Shown in pieces: positions 1 through 8,683 of a stretch of DNA of 64,000 nucleotides. The notes beneath the pieces were generated by a model. It did not search any database and was not told the DNA's origin. It saw nothing but the letters and a program-made list of their open reading frames with translations. The stretch covers positions 1,062,732 to 1,126,731 of the forward strand of contig OX638332.1 of the NCBI GenBank assembly GCA_951812735.1. Direction: 5' to 3'. Origin of the DNA: Candidatus Dadabacteria bacterium (GTDB lineage Bacteria; Desulfobacterota_D; UBA1144; Nemesobacterales; Nemesobacteraceae). The position numbers were made by a program, and so were the translations under genes. Within the stretch, counting starts at the first letter, position 1. Every line of letters begins with the position of its first letter.

Positions 1-761
1 CCGGTCTTGCTTCCATTCTGGTCGGCGACGATCCCGCGTCCGAAATATACGTGAGGAACAAGAGAAGGGCCTGCGGAAGATGTGAAATGTTTTCAGAAGA
101 ATACAATCTTCCAGAGGAAACCTCACAAGAGGAGCTTCTTTCGCTGATCGAGCGCCTAAACCTAAATGAAAAGATTCACGGCATACTGGTACAGCTTCCC
201 CTCCCGATCCATATGAATCCGGAAAAAGTGATAAGAAAGATGTCTCCTGACAAAGATGTCGACGGGTTTCATCCCGAGAACACCGGAAAACTGTTCCAAG
301 AAAACCCTAGCGCCATCTCTTGCACCCCGTACGGAATAGAAAAACTTCTCGATTACTACGACATAGAGATATTCGGCAAGCACGTAGTGGTCGTGGGAAA
401 AAGCAACATAGTTGGAAAACCCGCAGCGGCCTTGATGCTCAACAGGGACGCCACCGTCACCATAGCCCATATCGAAACTGAAAACCTGCCGTCCATAACC
501 ACCATGGCGGACATACTGATAGTCGCAATAGGGGATCCGCAGTTCATAAAAAAGGAGATGATAAAGGACGGAGCCGTTTTAGTCGACGTTGGAATCAACA
601 GGAGCGAGAGCGGAAAGATCGTCGGCGACATTGACTTTGAGGACGTAAAGGAAAAGGCCTCCTACATAACCCCCGTTCCCGGCGGGGTGGGACCGATGAC
701 CATAACCATGCTTCTTTGGAACACGCTTGAGGCAGCGGAAAAATTCGCGCGGGCCAAGTAG
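1..761 (+). CDS. folD: FolD bifunctional methylene-THF dehydrogenase/cyclohydrolase (5' partial)
   Basis: Interconverts 5,10-methylene-, methenyl- and 10-formyl-tetrahydrofolate in the cytoplasm. The reading frame is open from base 3 to the left edge and matches the FolD N-terminal half (LVGDDPASEIYVRNK, carrying the active-site Tyr and Lys), so the start codon lies outside the window. The NADP-binding motif VVVVGKSNIVGKP and the C-terminal signature PGGVGPMTITMLLWN are both present. It ends in TAG at 759-761, convergent with folK 13 bp away. Roughly the first 30-40 residues of a ~285-residue family are missing. Identification is secure. Confidence 0.96.
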   Translation, partial: GLASILVGDDPASEIYVRNKRRACGRCEMFSEEYNLPEETSQEELLSLIERLNLNEKIHGILVQLPLPIHMNPEKVIRKMSPDKDVDGFHPENTGKLFQENPSAISCTPYGIEKLLDYYDIEIFGKHVVVVGKSNIVGKPAAALMLNRDATVTIAHIETENLPSITTMADILIVAIGDPQFIKKEMIKDGAVLVDVGINRSESGKIVGDIDFEDVKEKASYITPVPGGVGPMTITMLLWNTLEAAEKFARAK

Positions 762-774
762 CCCCAAACCAGGG

Positions 775-1305
775 TCAGAGAAGCACCTCAGGGCCGTCGG
801 TTTTCGAAATCGCCTGCGAACCCCCGAGCCCGGAACATATATCTCTTACCGTCATGTTTTTCACAGGATGCCAGGCGGCCGGTTCTATCTCGAGCAAGGG
901 TTCAAGGACAAACCTTCTTTCGTGCGCCCTCGGATGGGGTATAACTAGAGAGTCGGTAGTTATTACCAGATTCCCGTAGAAGATTATGTCAAGATCGATT
1001 ACCCTCGGTCCCCACCTTCTTGTTTTTTTTCTCCCGATTTTCTCTTCGATTGCCTTCAGGCACTTGAGAAGCTCAAAAGGGGAAAGTTCCGTTTCCACTT
1101 TGACTACGGCATTTGTGAATTTCGGCTGATCCTGCGGTCCCACAGGTTCTGACTCGTAAAGAGAAGATACGGCCGCCACGTGCGCGTACTTTTCGATGCT
1201 TCTCAGGGCGCGGATGAAATTCTCACGCACGGGGCCAATATTGCCGCCGACACCTATGAAAACAGCGCTCGGTGAAGCTTCAGGTTCGTTCAATGGAATA
1301 CTCAC
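775..1305 (-). CDS. folK: HPPK, 6-hydroxymethyl-dihydropterin pyrophosphokinase
   Basis: Transfers pyrophosphate from ATP to 6-hydroxymethyl-7,8-dihydropterin, the step before dihydropteroate synthase in folate synthesis. The protein has 176 residues (usual 160-180). It shows the N-terminal FIGVGGNIG strand, the SSLYESEPVG loop and the diagnostic RRWGPRVIDLDIIFYG block, followed by IPHPRAHERRFVLEPL. The start is GTG at 1305. It diverges from the pterin dehydratase with under 30 bp between start codons, so the two promoters must overlap. Confidence 0.95.
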   Translation of the reverse strand: MSIPLNEPEASPSAVFIGVGGNIGPVRENFIRALRSIEKYAHVAAVSSLYESEPVGPQDQPKFTNAVVKVETELSPFELLKCLKAIEEKIGRKKTRRWGPRVIDLDIIFYGNLVITTDSLVIPHPRAHERRFVLEPLLEIEPAAWHPVKNMTVRDICSGLGGSQAISKTDGPEVLL

Positions 1306-1332
1306 CCCGGTTAATATATAATGAGAAAATAT

Positions 1333-1611
1333 ATGGCACTTTTAACCGAAAAAGAAATTTCTTCCGCGCTTGAGGCTCTTGACGGCTGGCAGAGAAAGGG
1401 AGAAGAGATAGAAAAGACGTTTGTTCTCAGAAATTTCGTCGATTCCATGGGGTTTGTGAACAAGGTCGCGCTTCTTTCAGAAATGGCCGACCATCACCCG
1501 GACATCCTGATCCGGTGGAACAAAGTTTCCATCACGCTTTCAACCCACAGCGAGGGAGGAATCACGGAAAAAGACCTGAGTTTGGCGGGAGAAATAGAAA
1601 AGGCGCTCTGA
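1333..1611 (+). CDS. Pterin-4a-carbinolamine dehydratase family protein
   Basis: PCD/DCoH fold, about 92 residues. The family dehydrates 4a-hydroxytetrahydrobiopterin; in bacteria without phenylalanine hydroxylase it is often linked to molybdopterin or folate metabolism. The motif MADHHPDILIRWNKVSITLSTH carries the two catalytic histidines after Ala-Asp. The start at 1333 (MALLTEKEI) fits the family; an in-frame ATG at 1321 would add four residues. It diverges from folK, and no phenylalanine hydroxylase is visible in the window, so a pterin or folate role is likely but unproven. Confidence 0.9.
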   Translation: MALLTEKEISSALEALDGWQRKGEEIEKTFVLRNFVDSMGFVNKVALLSEMADHHPDILIRWNKVSITLSTHSEGGITEKDLSLAGEIEKAL

Positions 1612-1639
1612 CACGAGTTCCGCGCGCCATCCGGGGAAA

Positions 1640-1906
1640 CTAGTCCACATCCCTTATTTCGTAATCGTCCTCCCCAAGGGTAATGGTATCTCCCTCGGGT
1701 CCACCCACCTGCGAACCGCCTTTTTTGTCTTTGCTGGGAAACAGCTTCCTTAAAATCGAGGCTCCGGCCCCCAGCACGCCAACCGCAACCAAGGCCAAAA
1801 CGCCGAAAAACGCAAAAAGACAGATGGCTACAACCACGAAAAGCGCAATGAAAGGAAGAGAGAAAAGAGAGGCTCTACCCTTGCGAATGTAAATTTTTCC
1901 TGCCAT
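1640..1906 (-). CDS. Small hydrophobic membrane protein, unknown function
   Basis: 88 residues, not recognised. A short basic N-terminus (KIYIRKGR) precedes a continuous hydrophobic stretch at about residues 15-50, enough for two membrane passes or one long helix. A Lys-rich hinge (FPSKDKKGG) and an acidic tail ending DYEIRDVD follow. It starts 23 bp after the secA stop on the same strand and is probably co-transcribed. The charge pattern suggests a cytoplasmic acidic tail. No function is assigned. Confidence 0.6.
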   Translation of the reverse strand: MAGKIYIRKGRASLFSLPFIALFVVVAICLFAFFGVLALVAVGVLGAGASILRKLFPSKDKKGGSQVGGPEGDTITLGEDDYEIRDVD

Positions 1907-1929
1907 TAAAACACCTTATCCCTATATTG

Positions 1930-4785
1930 TTACCGGCCGCAGCACCTTTTGTATTTCTTGCCGCTGCCACAAGGGCACGGGCTGTTTCGACCGACTTTTT
2001 TCTGCGTTCTCCTGACCGGGGTCTTGGCCTTCTCTTCCGAACCCTCTCCCCGACCGAGCACCATCTTCCTCTCCTCAAGCTCTCTTTTGCGCTCAAGTTC
2101 CTCGATCTGTTCTTCGCTCGCAGGCTGTATCCTGAACAGATTGGAGGAGACGTCCGTCTTGAACTTGTCCATCATTAGAGTGAATATGTCAAAACCCTCT
2201 TTGGTGTATTCCCGAAGGGGGTCTTTCTGCGCATACCCTCTGAGCCCGACCCCTTCCCTGAGGTGATCCATGTTAAGAAGATGGTCCTTCCAGAGATAGT
2301 CGATGTGCTGAAGCATGACGTAGCGTTCAACCTGCGTTAGGTGCTCAGAACCTATACGCTCTTCCTTCTCGCGGTACGCCTCAATTAGCTTCTCGATGAC
2401 TTCATCCGTTATAGCTTCCCCGTCCGCCTTTGCAGAAGCCGCAATCTCAATCTCCGTTCCGAAAATTCTCCCGAGAACTTCGCGAAGCTCAGAGAAATCA
2501 AACTCCGCGCTGTCGTCCCTCTGCGCCAGGTAACTGTCCACTACTTCCCGCACAACATCTTCTGAAAACGAAAAAAGCATTTCTCTCAGGCTCTCGCCGC
2601 CTTCTAGGATTTCGCGGCGCTGCTTGTAGACAACGTCTCTCTGGGTATTGAGCACGTCGTCGTACCTTAGAAGGTGCTTGCGTATGTCGAAATTCCTGCC
2701 TTCAACCTTTTTCTGCGCGTTCTCAATTGACTTGCTTATCATCGAGTGCTCGATCGGCTCCCCTTCCTGCCACCCTAGCTTATCCATAACCCCCGTTATC
2801 CTCTCAGAGGCGAAAATGCGCATCAGGTCGTCTTCAAGCGAGACATAGAATCTCGAAGAACCGTCATCCCCCTGCCTTCCCGATCTTCCCCGAAACTGGT
2901 TGTCTATCCTTCTCGCTTCGTGTCTTTCGACCGAGAGGATGTGAAGTCCTCCGAGTTCCTTCACTTTCTCTTTTTCCGAATCGCAGATCGATTTCGCCTC
3001 GAAAAGCGCCTCCTCGTATTGCTTCGGATCCGCTTCCTCGGGCTGGACCCGAAACTCCTTCCTGAGAATATCCCTCGCAAGAAACTCCGGGTTTCCGCCG
3101 AGCAGTATGTCCGTTCCCCGCCCCGCCATGTTTGTCGCTATGGTTATGGCTCCAATCCTGCCCGCCTGGGCGACGACCTCGGCCTCTTTTCCGTGCTGCT
3201 TGGCATTTAGGATGTTATGCCCAAGACCTATCTTCTCAAGGTATTCGCTCAGTTTTTCCGACTGCTCGATCGAGGAGGTACCGACAAGCACCGGCCGGCC
3301 GGCGGAATTCATTTCCTTTATCTCTGAGCACGCGGCGTTGAACTTCTCGCGCTCGGTCTTATAGACAACATCATTGTAATCTTTCCTTATAAGCGGCTTA
3401 TGGGTCGGTATCACGGTAACGTCAAGATCGTATATGTGTTTGAACTCAAACGCTTCTGTGTCGGCGGTACCGGTCATCCCGGCAAGTTTTCTGTACATCC
3501 TGAAATAGTTCTGGATGGTTATGGTGGCCATCGTCTGGTTCTCGCTTTCGATTTCCACTCCTTCCTTAGCCTCGACCGCCTGGTGAAGCCCGTCGCTCCA
3601 CCTGCGCCCCGGCATGAGCCTTCCCGTGAACTCATCGACTATCACCACCTTTCCGTCCTGCATCATGTAGTCCACGTCGCGGCTGAAAAGGGTGTTGGCC
3701 TTAAGGGACTGGTTCACGTGGTGGAGAGTCTTGAGGTTGATGGGATCATAGAGGTTCGGAACATCAAGGGCTCTTTCCACCTTGGAGACACCCTCTTCGC
3801 TGAGGTCCACCTGTCTTGTTTTCTCATCCACGGTAAAATCGCTTTTCCCGGAGAGCGTCTTCACCACTTTGTCCACATCGTAGTAAAGATCTGTGGAGTC
3901 TTCTGAAGGTCCAGAAATTATAAGCGGGGTTCTCGCCTCGTCTATTAGAATGCTGTCGACCTCGTCCACTATGGCGAAATTGTGGCCGCGCTGAACGTAA
4001 TCCTCAAGGGAGAATTTCATATTGTCGCGCAGGTAGTCAAAACCGAACTCGTTATTGGTGCCGTAGGTGATATCCGCCCCATAGGAATTCTGTCTTGAAG
4101 AAGGTTCCAGGCAAGTCTTGAAGGAATTTATGATCTCGAGGTTTTTTTCGGGAAGAATGTCGCTTGCGAGGTACTCGTTCGGCCACGCGGTCAGGTTTTT
4201 CTCTATGGACTCCTCAGCCCGCCCAGGATCCTCCCAGGCAAGCACGTAGGATGCGTCATGATTTATAACCCCGACTTTCATGCCCAAAACCATGAAAACC
4301 GGCGACATCCACGCGGCGTCCCTGGCGGCCAGGTAATCGTTTACGGTGATCAGGTGGGAACCGAGCCCAGCAAGGGCGTTTAGGTAAAGGGGCAAAACGG
4401 CCACAAGCGTCTTTCCTTCCCCCGTTCTCATCTCGGCTATTCTGCCCTTGTGAAGAACTATCCCCCCTATCATCTGGACGTCGAAATGCCTCATGGCTAT
4501 AGTCCTTCTCGACGCTTCCCTCACGGTCGCAAAAGCCTCGGGCAGAATTTCCTCTAGAACTTGCTCCATCTCCGTAAAGTATTTCTCGTCGGCCATGTCT
4601 CCGTTCGGGCCTAGGCGGGAGTGGACCAGTTCCCGGAACTGCGCGGTCTTCGCGCAAAGATCCGGAGTGGGCACCTCGACCAGCGTCTCTTCAAGGGCGT
4701 TTATACGCTCGGCCAGAACGCCGAGCTTTTTAACTTCCCTCTCGTTCTGAGAGCCGACTATTTTTTTTAGCACGTAAGAAATCAT
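1930..4785 (-). CDS. secA: SecA preprotein translocase ATPase
   Basis: ATPase motor that pushes unfolded preproteins through SecYEG. 951 residues, a normal length. It has Walker A MRTGEGKT, the DEVDSILIDEARTPLIISG region, the preprotein cross-linking region, the GRGTDILLGGNPE motif of the second nucleotide-binding fold, RGRSGRQGD, and the helical scaffold. The C-terminal zinc-binding SEC-C tail is SPCPCGSGKKYKRCC, which in other bacteria binds SecB and lipids. The start is ATG at 4785. A small membrane-protein gene follows closely. Confidence 0.98.
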   Translation of the reverse strand: MISYVLKKIVGSQNEREVKKLGVLAERINALEETLVEVPTPDLCAKTAQFRELVHSRLGPNGDMADEKYFTEMEQVLEEILPEAFATVREASRRTIAMRHFDVQMIGGIVLHKGRIAEMRTGEGKTLVAVLPLYLNALAGLGSHLITVNDYLAARDAAWMSPVFMVLGMKVGVINHDASYVLAWEDPGRAEESIEKNLTAWPNEYLASDILPEKNLEIINSFKTCLEPSSRQNSYGADITYGTNNEFGFDYLRDNMKFSLEDYVQRGHNFAIVDEVDSILIDEARTPLIISGPSEDSTDLYYDVDKVVKTLSGKSDFTVDEKTRQVDLSEEGVSKVERALDVPNLYDPINLKTLHHVNQSLKANTLFSRDVDYMMQDGKVVIVDEFTGRLMPGRRWSDGLHQAVEAKEGVEIESENQTMATITIQNYFRMYRKLAGMTGTADTEAFEFKHIYDLDVTVIPTHKPLIRKDYNDVVYKTEREKFNAACSEIKEMNSAGRPVLVGTSSIEQSEKLSEYLEKIGLGHNILNAKQHGKEAEVVAQAGRIGAITIATNMAGRGTDILLGGNPEFLARDILRKEFRVQPEEADPKQYEEALFEAKSICDSEKEKVKELGGLHILSVERHEARRIDNQFRGRSGRQGDDGSSRFYVSLEDDLMRIFASERITGVMDKLGWQEGEPIEHSMISKSIENAQKKVEGRNFDIRKHLLRYDDVLNTQRDVVYKQRREILEGGESLREMLFSFSEDVVREVVDSYLAQRDDSAEFDFSELREVLGRIFGTEIEIAASAKADGEAITDEVIEKLIEAYREKEERIGSEHLTQVERYVMLQHIDYLWKDHLLNMDHLREGVGLRGYAQKDPLREYTKEGFDIFTLMMDKFKTDVSSNLFRIQPASEEQIEELERKRELEERKMVLGRGEGSEEKAKTPVRRTQKKVGRNSPCPCGSGKKYKRCCGR

Positions 4786-4897
4786 GTGCCGAAGCAGTCT
4801 CCTTTCCTACCGAGTCCTGAGACATCCAGGAACAGTCCTCCTAAAACAGTGTAATAATCCGTGGGAAATAGACAAGGAAATTTCTCTCGGGGCGACT

Positions 4898-7800
4898 TCA
4901 GGCGTCAAGCTTCACGCTTACTACTCTTGATGCGGCGGTGCCGTCTGTAGTTATGCCTATAAGCGCGCCGGCTTGCTGCATGGTTGTCCTGTTATGCGTG
5001 ATAACAGCCACTTGGGAGTGGGTAGATATCTGGCTTAGGATCTTGTTGAACCTAACGGTGTTCAACTCATCGAGCGCGGCGTCTATTTCGTCGAGAAAGA
5101 TAAAGGGGACGGGTTTTACTAGGCATGCGGAGATTATGACTGCTATGGCCGAGAGCGCCTTTTCTCCTCCCGAGAGCAGATTTATGGGCTGGAACCTCTT
5201 TCCTCCGGGCCTGATCATGACCTCCACTCCGGTTTCAAGCAGGTTTGTGGGGTCTGTAAGCTCAAGGCGTGCCTCCCCATTTTCGAAAAGCTTGCCGAAG
5301 GTCTCGCTGAATTTCCTGTTCACGGTCTCAAACGCCTCCCGGAACCTCGAAATCGACTCCCTGTCGAGTTTTCTTATTGCGCTTTCAAGGTAATCAAGCG
5401 CCCGGGCAAGATCGTCGGTCTGGCGCTGGAGAAAACTGTTTCTTTCCTCAAGCTGCTCGTATTCCTCGGGCGCAAGAAGATTTACGGGACCGAAATTCTC
5501 TATGCGCCGCCGAAGGGTCTTAAGCTCCCTCTCCCTCTCGGGTATCGAAACACGGGGGAGATCCGGATCCTGCGAGGCATCAGGGGAATCTTCGCCGAAT
5601 GCTTCCTGGTACTGTTCACTTAGATACCCAAACTCGTCCTCAGCGCGTTCAAGCTGCGCCTGCGCCGTGGCAAGCTGTTCTCTTCGCGATGAAAGTTCTC
5701 TTGAGGCGGTTTCAAATTCCTCTTCGCTTCTCTGGAGATCCTCCGCGTAGCGCGATACTTTTTCCCTGAATTCCCCGAAGGACTCCTCTCTTAAGCCGAG
5801 ATCGCGGCATATCTTTTCAAACTCCTCTTCCGCCTCCCGTTTTGACACGGAAAGCGCTTCCTCTTCGCCTTTTTTAAGCTCCACGTCCTTTCTTCGAAGT
5901 GAAAGCTTCTCGTTTATAACCGCCTTTATTCTTTCGGCTTCCGATTTCTCGTGTTCAAGGGCCTTTTCCCTCTCAAGAACCCCGGCGTTATCTATCCTGA
6001 GTTTCGTGATTTTCTCCTGAAGCGTTTTTTCCTCCTCAGCGAACTCAAGTGCCCGTTTTTCGATTTCCCCGTATTTTGACTCGAGAGTGCTTCTTTGACC
6101 GTCAAGCTGCTCTATAAGCGATCCCATTTCCTCAATGGTGCGGTTCTTGCTCCCGAGCTTGCGCTCAAGCTCATCACGCTGTGCACTGAGGTTGGCGATC
6201 CTTGTCTCAAGGTCCTCTATCCTGGTCTCCGCGTTTGAGCGGTCCTTTACGTTTTCAACCGAGTTTATCTCGCAGCGCCGAAGAAGCTCCCCAACCTCAG
6301 TACGGCGGCTCTCAAGCGCATCCATCTCCTCGCGCAGCGCCTTGCAGGACGCCTCCAGTTCCGTGACATGGACTGAGAGGGTTTGTGTCTGTTCCTCAAG
6401 CTCCTCTATTTCTCTTTTTCTCTCAAACACGCCCGCAGAGGATTTCCCCCCTGTTATTGCTCCCTGGGAATCAATGTAGTCCCCTTCAAGGGTGGCGAAG
6501 CACGCACCGTTGCCCGTCCGGTTCTTAAGGCTGATGGCTTCCCGCAGGTCGGAAGTTACGTAGACTTCCTGGAGCATGGAATCGACGAGGTTCTTTTCTA
6601 TAACCTTCACGTCGAGGAGACCGTTAAGGGAGGTTGCCTCCGGCTTTGTGTGACCGTTTGCCCCGTTTCCATTGCCCGCGCCGTTTCTTGCGAACCTGTC
6701 CGTGGCCGGTATGAATGTTCCCCTTCCCGCGTCAAACTCCCTCAGAAGCTCAACCGCGGCAACCGCCTCCGTGCTTCCCTCGACCACTATCCAGTTGAGT
6801 TTTTCCCCGAAAGCCGCTTCGACCGCTCTTTCATAGCTTCTCGGAACGGAGACGAAATCGGAAACGACCCCCAGCACGCCTCTTTGCTTGCGCTCAAGCA
6901 CGAACTTGCGCGTGGCGTCGGGAAGCCACTCGTAATTGCTCTGTATTTTGTTAAGGGCCTCCATCCTTGAGACGCAGTCTTTTTTTCTGCCTTCAAGGCC
7001 CCTCAGTTCCCCGAGTTTCTTCTCGTGCTCGACCCTGAGGTCGTAAAGACGCGAATCGACCTCCTCTTTTTCCTTGGCGGCCGAGGTGAACTCGTTTTTT
7101 ATTTCACCTTCCCGGCGACGAAGTGAGGCAAGCCGGTTCTCGCACTCGAGTTTTTCAAGCCCCAAAGCGGAAACTTCCCCGTCAAGCGCTTCTTTTTTCT
7201 CCGCAAGTTCTTCAAGCTCCTCAGAGAAAGCGCCTATGGTACTTCCAAGCGAACTTCTCCTTGTCATCACGTCAGAGAGCAGGTTCCCCGTTTCCTCAAG
7301 CTCCTTTTTGCCACGCTCCCATTCGCTTTTGAGAGACGCAAGATTGTTTTCCTCGCGCGAGATCTCCTCGGAGGCCGATAGACGGGTGTTTCTAAGCTCT
7401 CCTGACTGGTGCTCGGCTCGGCTGCTTTTCGCCTCCATCTCAGAAATTTCTTGCCCGAGGCCTTCTATCTCGGCTTCTATGTTCGCTACGTAGCCCGAAA
7501 TTCCGGCGATCTCCCGTTCAATCGAGCCTCTGCGGTATTCGTTTTCCTTTTTCTGCGCCTGAAGCTCGTAGATTTCTTTCTCAAGAGACCCAAGCTGCTG
7601 GCCGGAAACAGAGTTTTTCTCTCTGGCACTTTGAAGCAGCCCTCGACGCTCTTCCACTCCGGCGTCTGCCGAGAGGACCAGCTGCTCTATTCCGAGCTTT
7701 TTTTCAAGAAGCGTTTTTCTCCGCTGCTCCGAGTTTGAGAGTTTGGCCGAGAGGACATCGAACTCAAGCGAGCGGGCGCGTTTGGTAAGCTCTCCGTACT

Positions 7801-8431
7801 GCCTGGCGCGGTTTGCCTGCAGTGCCACAGCCTCGATGCGGTCTGACACCTCACGCTTCATGTCCAGAACGCGAGAGAGGTTCTCCTTGGTCGACTCTAT
7901 TCTGCTCCGGGTTTCCTTTCTCCTGAGCTTGTATTTCTCAATTCCCGCGACTTCCTCTATGAACTTCCTTTTCTCTTCGGGTTTTGACATTATGAAGGAG
8001 TCGATCTGGCCCTGCTCGACGATCGAATAGGCCCTCGCGCCCACTCCGGTGTCAAGAAGCATCTCGGTTATGTCTTTGAGGCGGCATTTAACCCCGTTTA
8101 TGCTGTATTCGCTTTCTCCCGAGCGGTAAAGCTTCCTTCGGATTCTGACTTCCTCGAAACCGAAGCCCTCCACCCCTTCGAGAATCAGGGACACATCGGC
8201 CATGCCCAGTGGCTTCAGTTCGGCGCTTCCGTTGGAGATAACGTCTTCCATGCCCCCAGCGCGCAGCAGTCTCGGGTTATGTTCGCCGATTACCCACTTG
8301 ATGGCGTCAAGAATGTTGGACTTTCCGCAGCCGTTGGGACCGACTATGGCGGTTATGCCCTCGGAGAGATCTATCTTTGTTTTCAGGTAAAAAGATTTAA
8401 AACCTGCTATTTCAAGCGCTTTAATTCTCAT
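4898..8431 (-). CDS. smc: SMC chromosome condensation/segregation ATPase
   Basis: About 1177 residues. Walker A (GPNGCGKSN, residues 31-39) lies in the N-terminal head. Long heptad-rich arms flank a hinge near residues 500-650. The C-terminal head carries the signature LLSGGEKALSAIA and Walker B FIFLDEIDAALD. SMC forms a ring with ScpAB, is loaded at ParB-parS and individualises the origins; two parS sites lie in this window. The start is ATG 8431 (MRIKALEIAGFKSF), where family similarity begins; upstream in-frame starts would add non-conserved residues. Confidence 0.97.
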   Translation of the reverse strand: MRIKALEIAGFKSFYLKTKIDLSEGITAIVGPNGCGKSNILDAIKWVIGEHNPRLLRAGGMEDVISNGSAELKPLGMADVSLILEGVEGFGFEEVRIRRKLYRSGESEYSINGVKCRLKDITEMLLDTGVGARAYSIVEQGQIDSFIMSKPEEKRKFIEEVAGIEKYKLRRKETRSRIESTKENLSRVLDMKREVSDRIEAVALQANRARQYGELTKRARSLEFDVLSAKLSNSEQRRKTLLEKKLGIEQLVLSADAGVEERRGLLQSAREKNSVSGQQLGSLEKEIYELQAQKKENEYRRGSIEREIAGISGYVANIEAEIEGLGQEISEMEAKSSRAEHQSGELRNTRLSASEEISREENNLASLKSEWERGKKELEETGNLLSDVMTRRSSLGSTIGAFSEELEELAEKKEALDGEVSALGLEKLECENRLASLRRREGEIKNEFTSAAKEKEEVDSRLYDLRVEHEKKLGELRGLEGRKKDCVSRMEALNKIQSNYEWLPDATRKFVLERKQRGVLGVVSDFVSVPRSYERAVEAAFGEKLNWIVVEGSTEAVAAVELLREFDAGRGTFIPATDRFARNGAGNGNGANGHTKPEATSLNGLLDVKVIEKNLVDSMLQEVYVTSDLREAISLKNRTGNGACFATLEGDYIDSQGAITGGKSSAGVFERKREIEELEEQTQTLSVHVTELEASCKALREEMDALESRRTEVGELLRRCEINSVENVKDRSNAETRIEDLETRIANLSAQRDELERKLGSKNRTIEEMGSLIEQLDGQRSTLESKYGEIEKRALEFAEEEKTLQEKITKLRIDNAGVLEREKALEHEKSEAERIKAVINEKLSLRRKDVELKKGEEEALSVSKREAEEEFEKICRDLGLREESFGEFREKVSRYAEDLQRSEEEFETASRELSSRREQLATAQAQLERAEDEFGYLSEQYQEAFGEDSPDASQDPDLPRVSIPERERELKTLRRRIENFGPVNLLAPEEYEQLEERNSFLQRQTDDLARALDYLESAIRKLDRESISRFREAFETVNRKFSETFGKLFENGEARLELTDPTNLLETGVEVMIRPGGKRFQPINLLSGGEKALSAIAVIISACLVKPVPFIFLDEIDAALDELNTVRFNKILSQISTHSQVAVITHNRTTMQQAGALIGITTDGTAASRVVSVKLDA

Positions 8432-8668
8432 GGGAGAACCGCAGCCCGGCATCGTGACGTTCACGTGTGCCGCCGCCTGTTTTGCGCAAAATCCTTGCCC
8501 TAACCAGGAAATTAAAATTCCCGCATCAATTTTTAGAAGCCCTGACGGGGCCAGAATCTGAAGAAAGCCGCCGGGATACGGATTGGGCGGTATGTGAAAA
8601 AAGATTCCTTGTCGATCATGGTCTTCCGGTCAATAACCATTATACCATAAATCCCGGGTTCTTTCAAA

Positions 8669-8682
8669 TTCCCGCGCGGGAA
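8669..8682 (-). terminator. GC-rich hairpin after the PpiD-like gene
   Basis: A perfect 14-bp palindrome TTCCCGCGCGGGAA sits immediately after the stop codon of the chaperone gene. Its mirror position and GC core suit a transcript 3' end, but no strong T-run follows on the minus strand. It could equally be a Rho-dependent or RNA-stabilising hairpin. Confidence 0.35.
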
Positions 8683-8683
8683 A

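Noticed and set aside
3400-3906. 168-codon plus-strand open frame inside secA
   Set aside because: Lies wholly within the conserved SecA reading frame on the other strand and has no family resemblance.
6383-6970. 195-codon plus-strand frame inside smc
   Set aside because: Antisense to the SMC hinge region; codon pattern is a mirror of the real gene.
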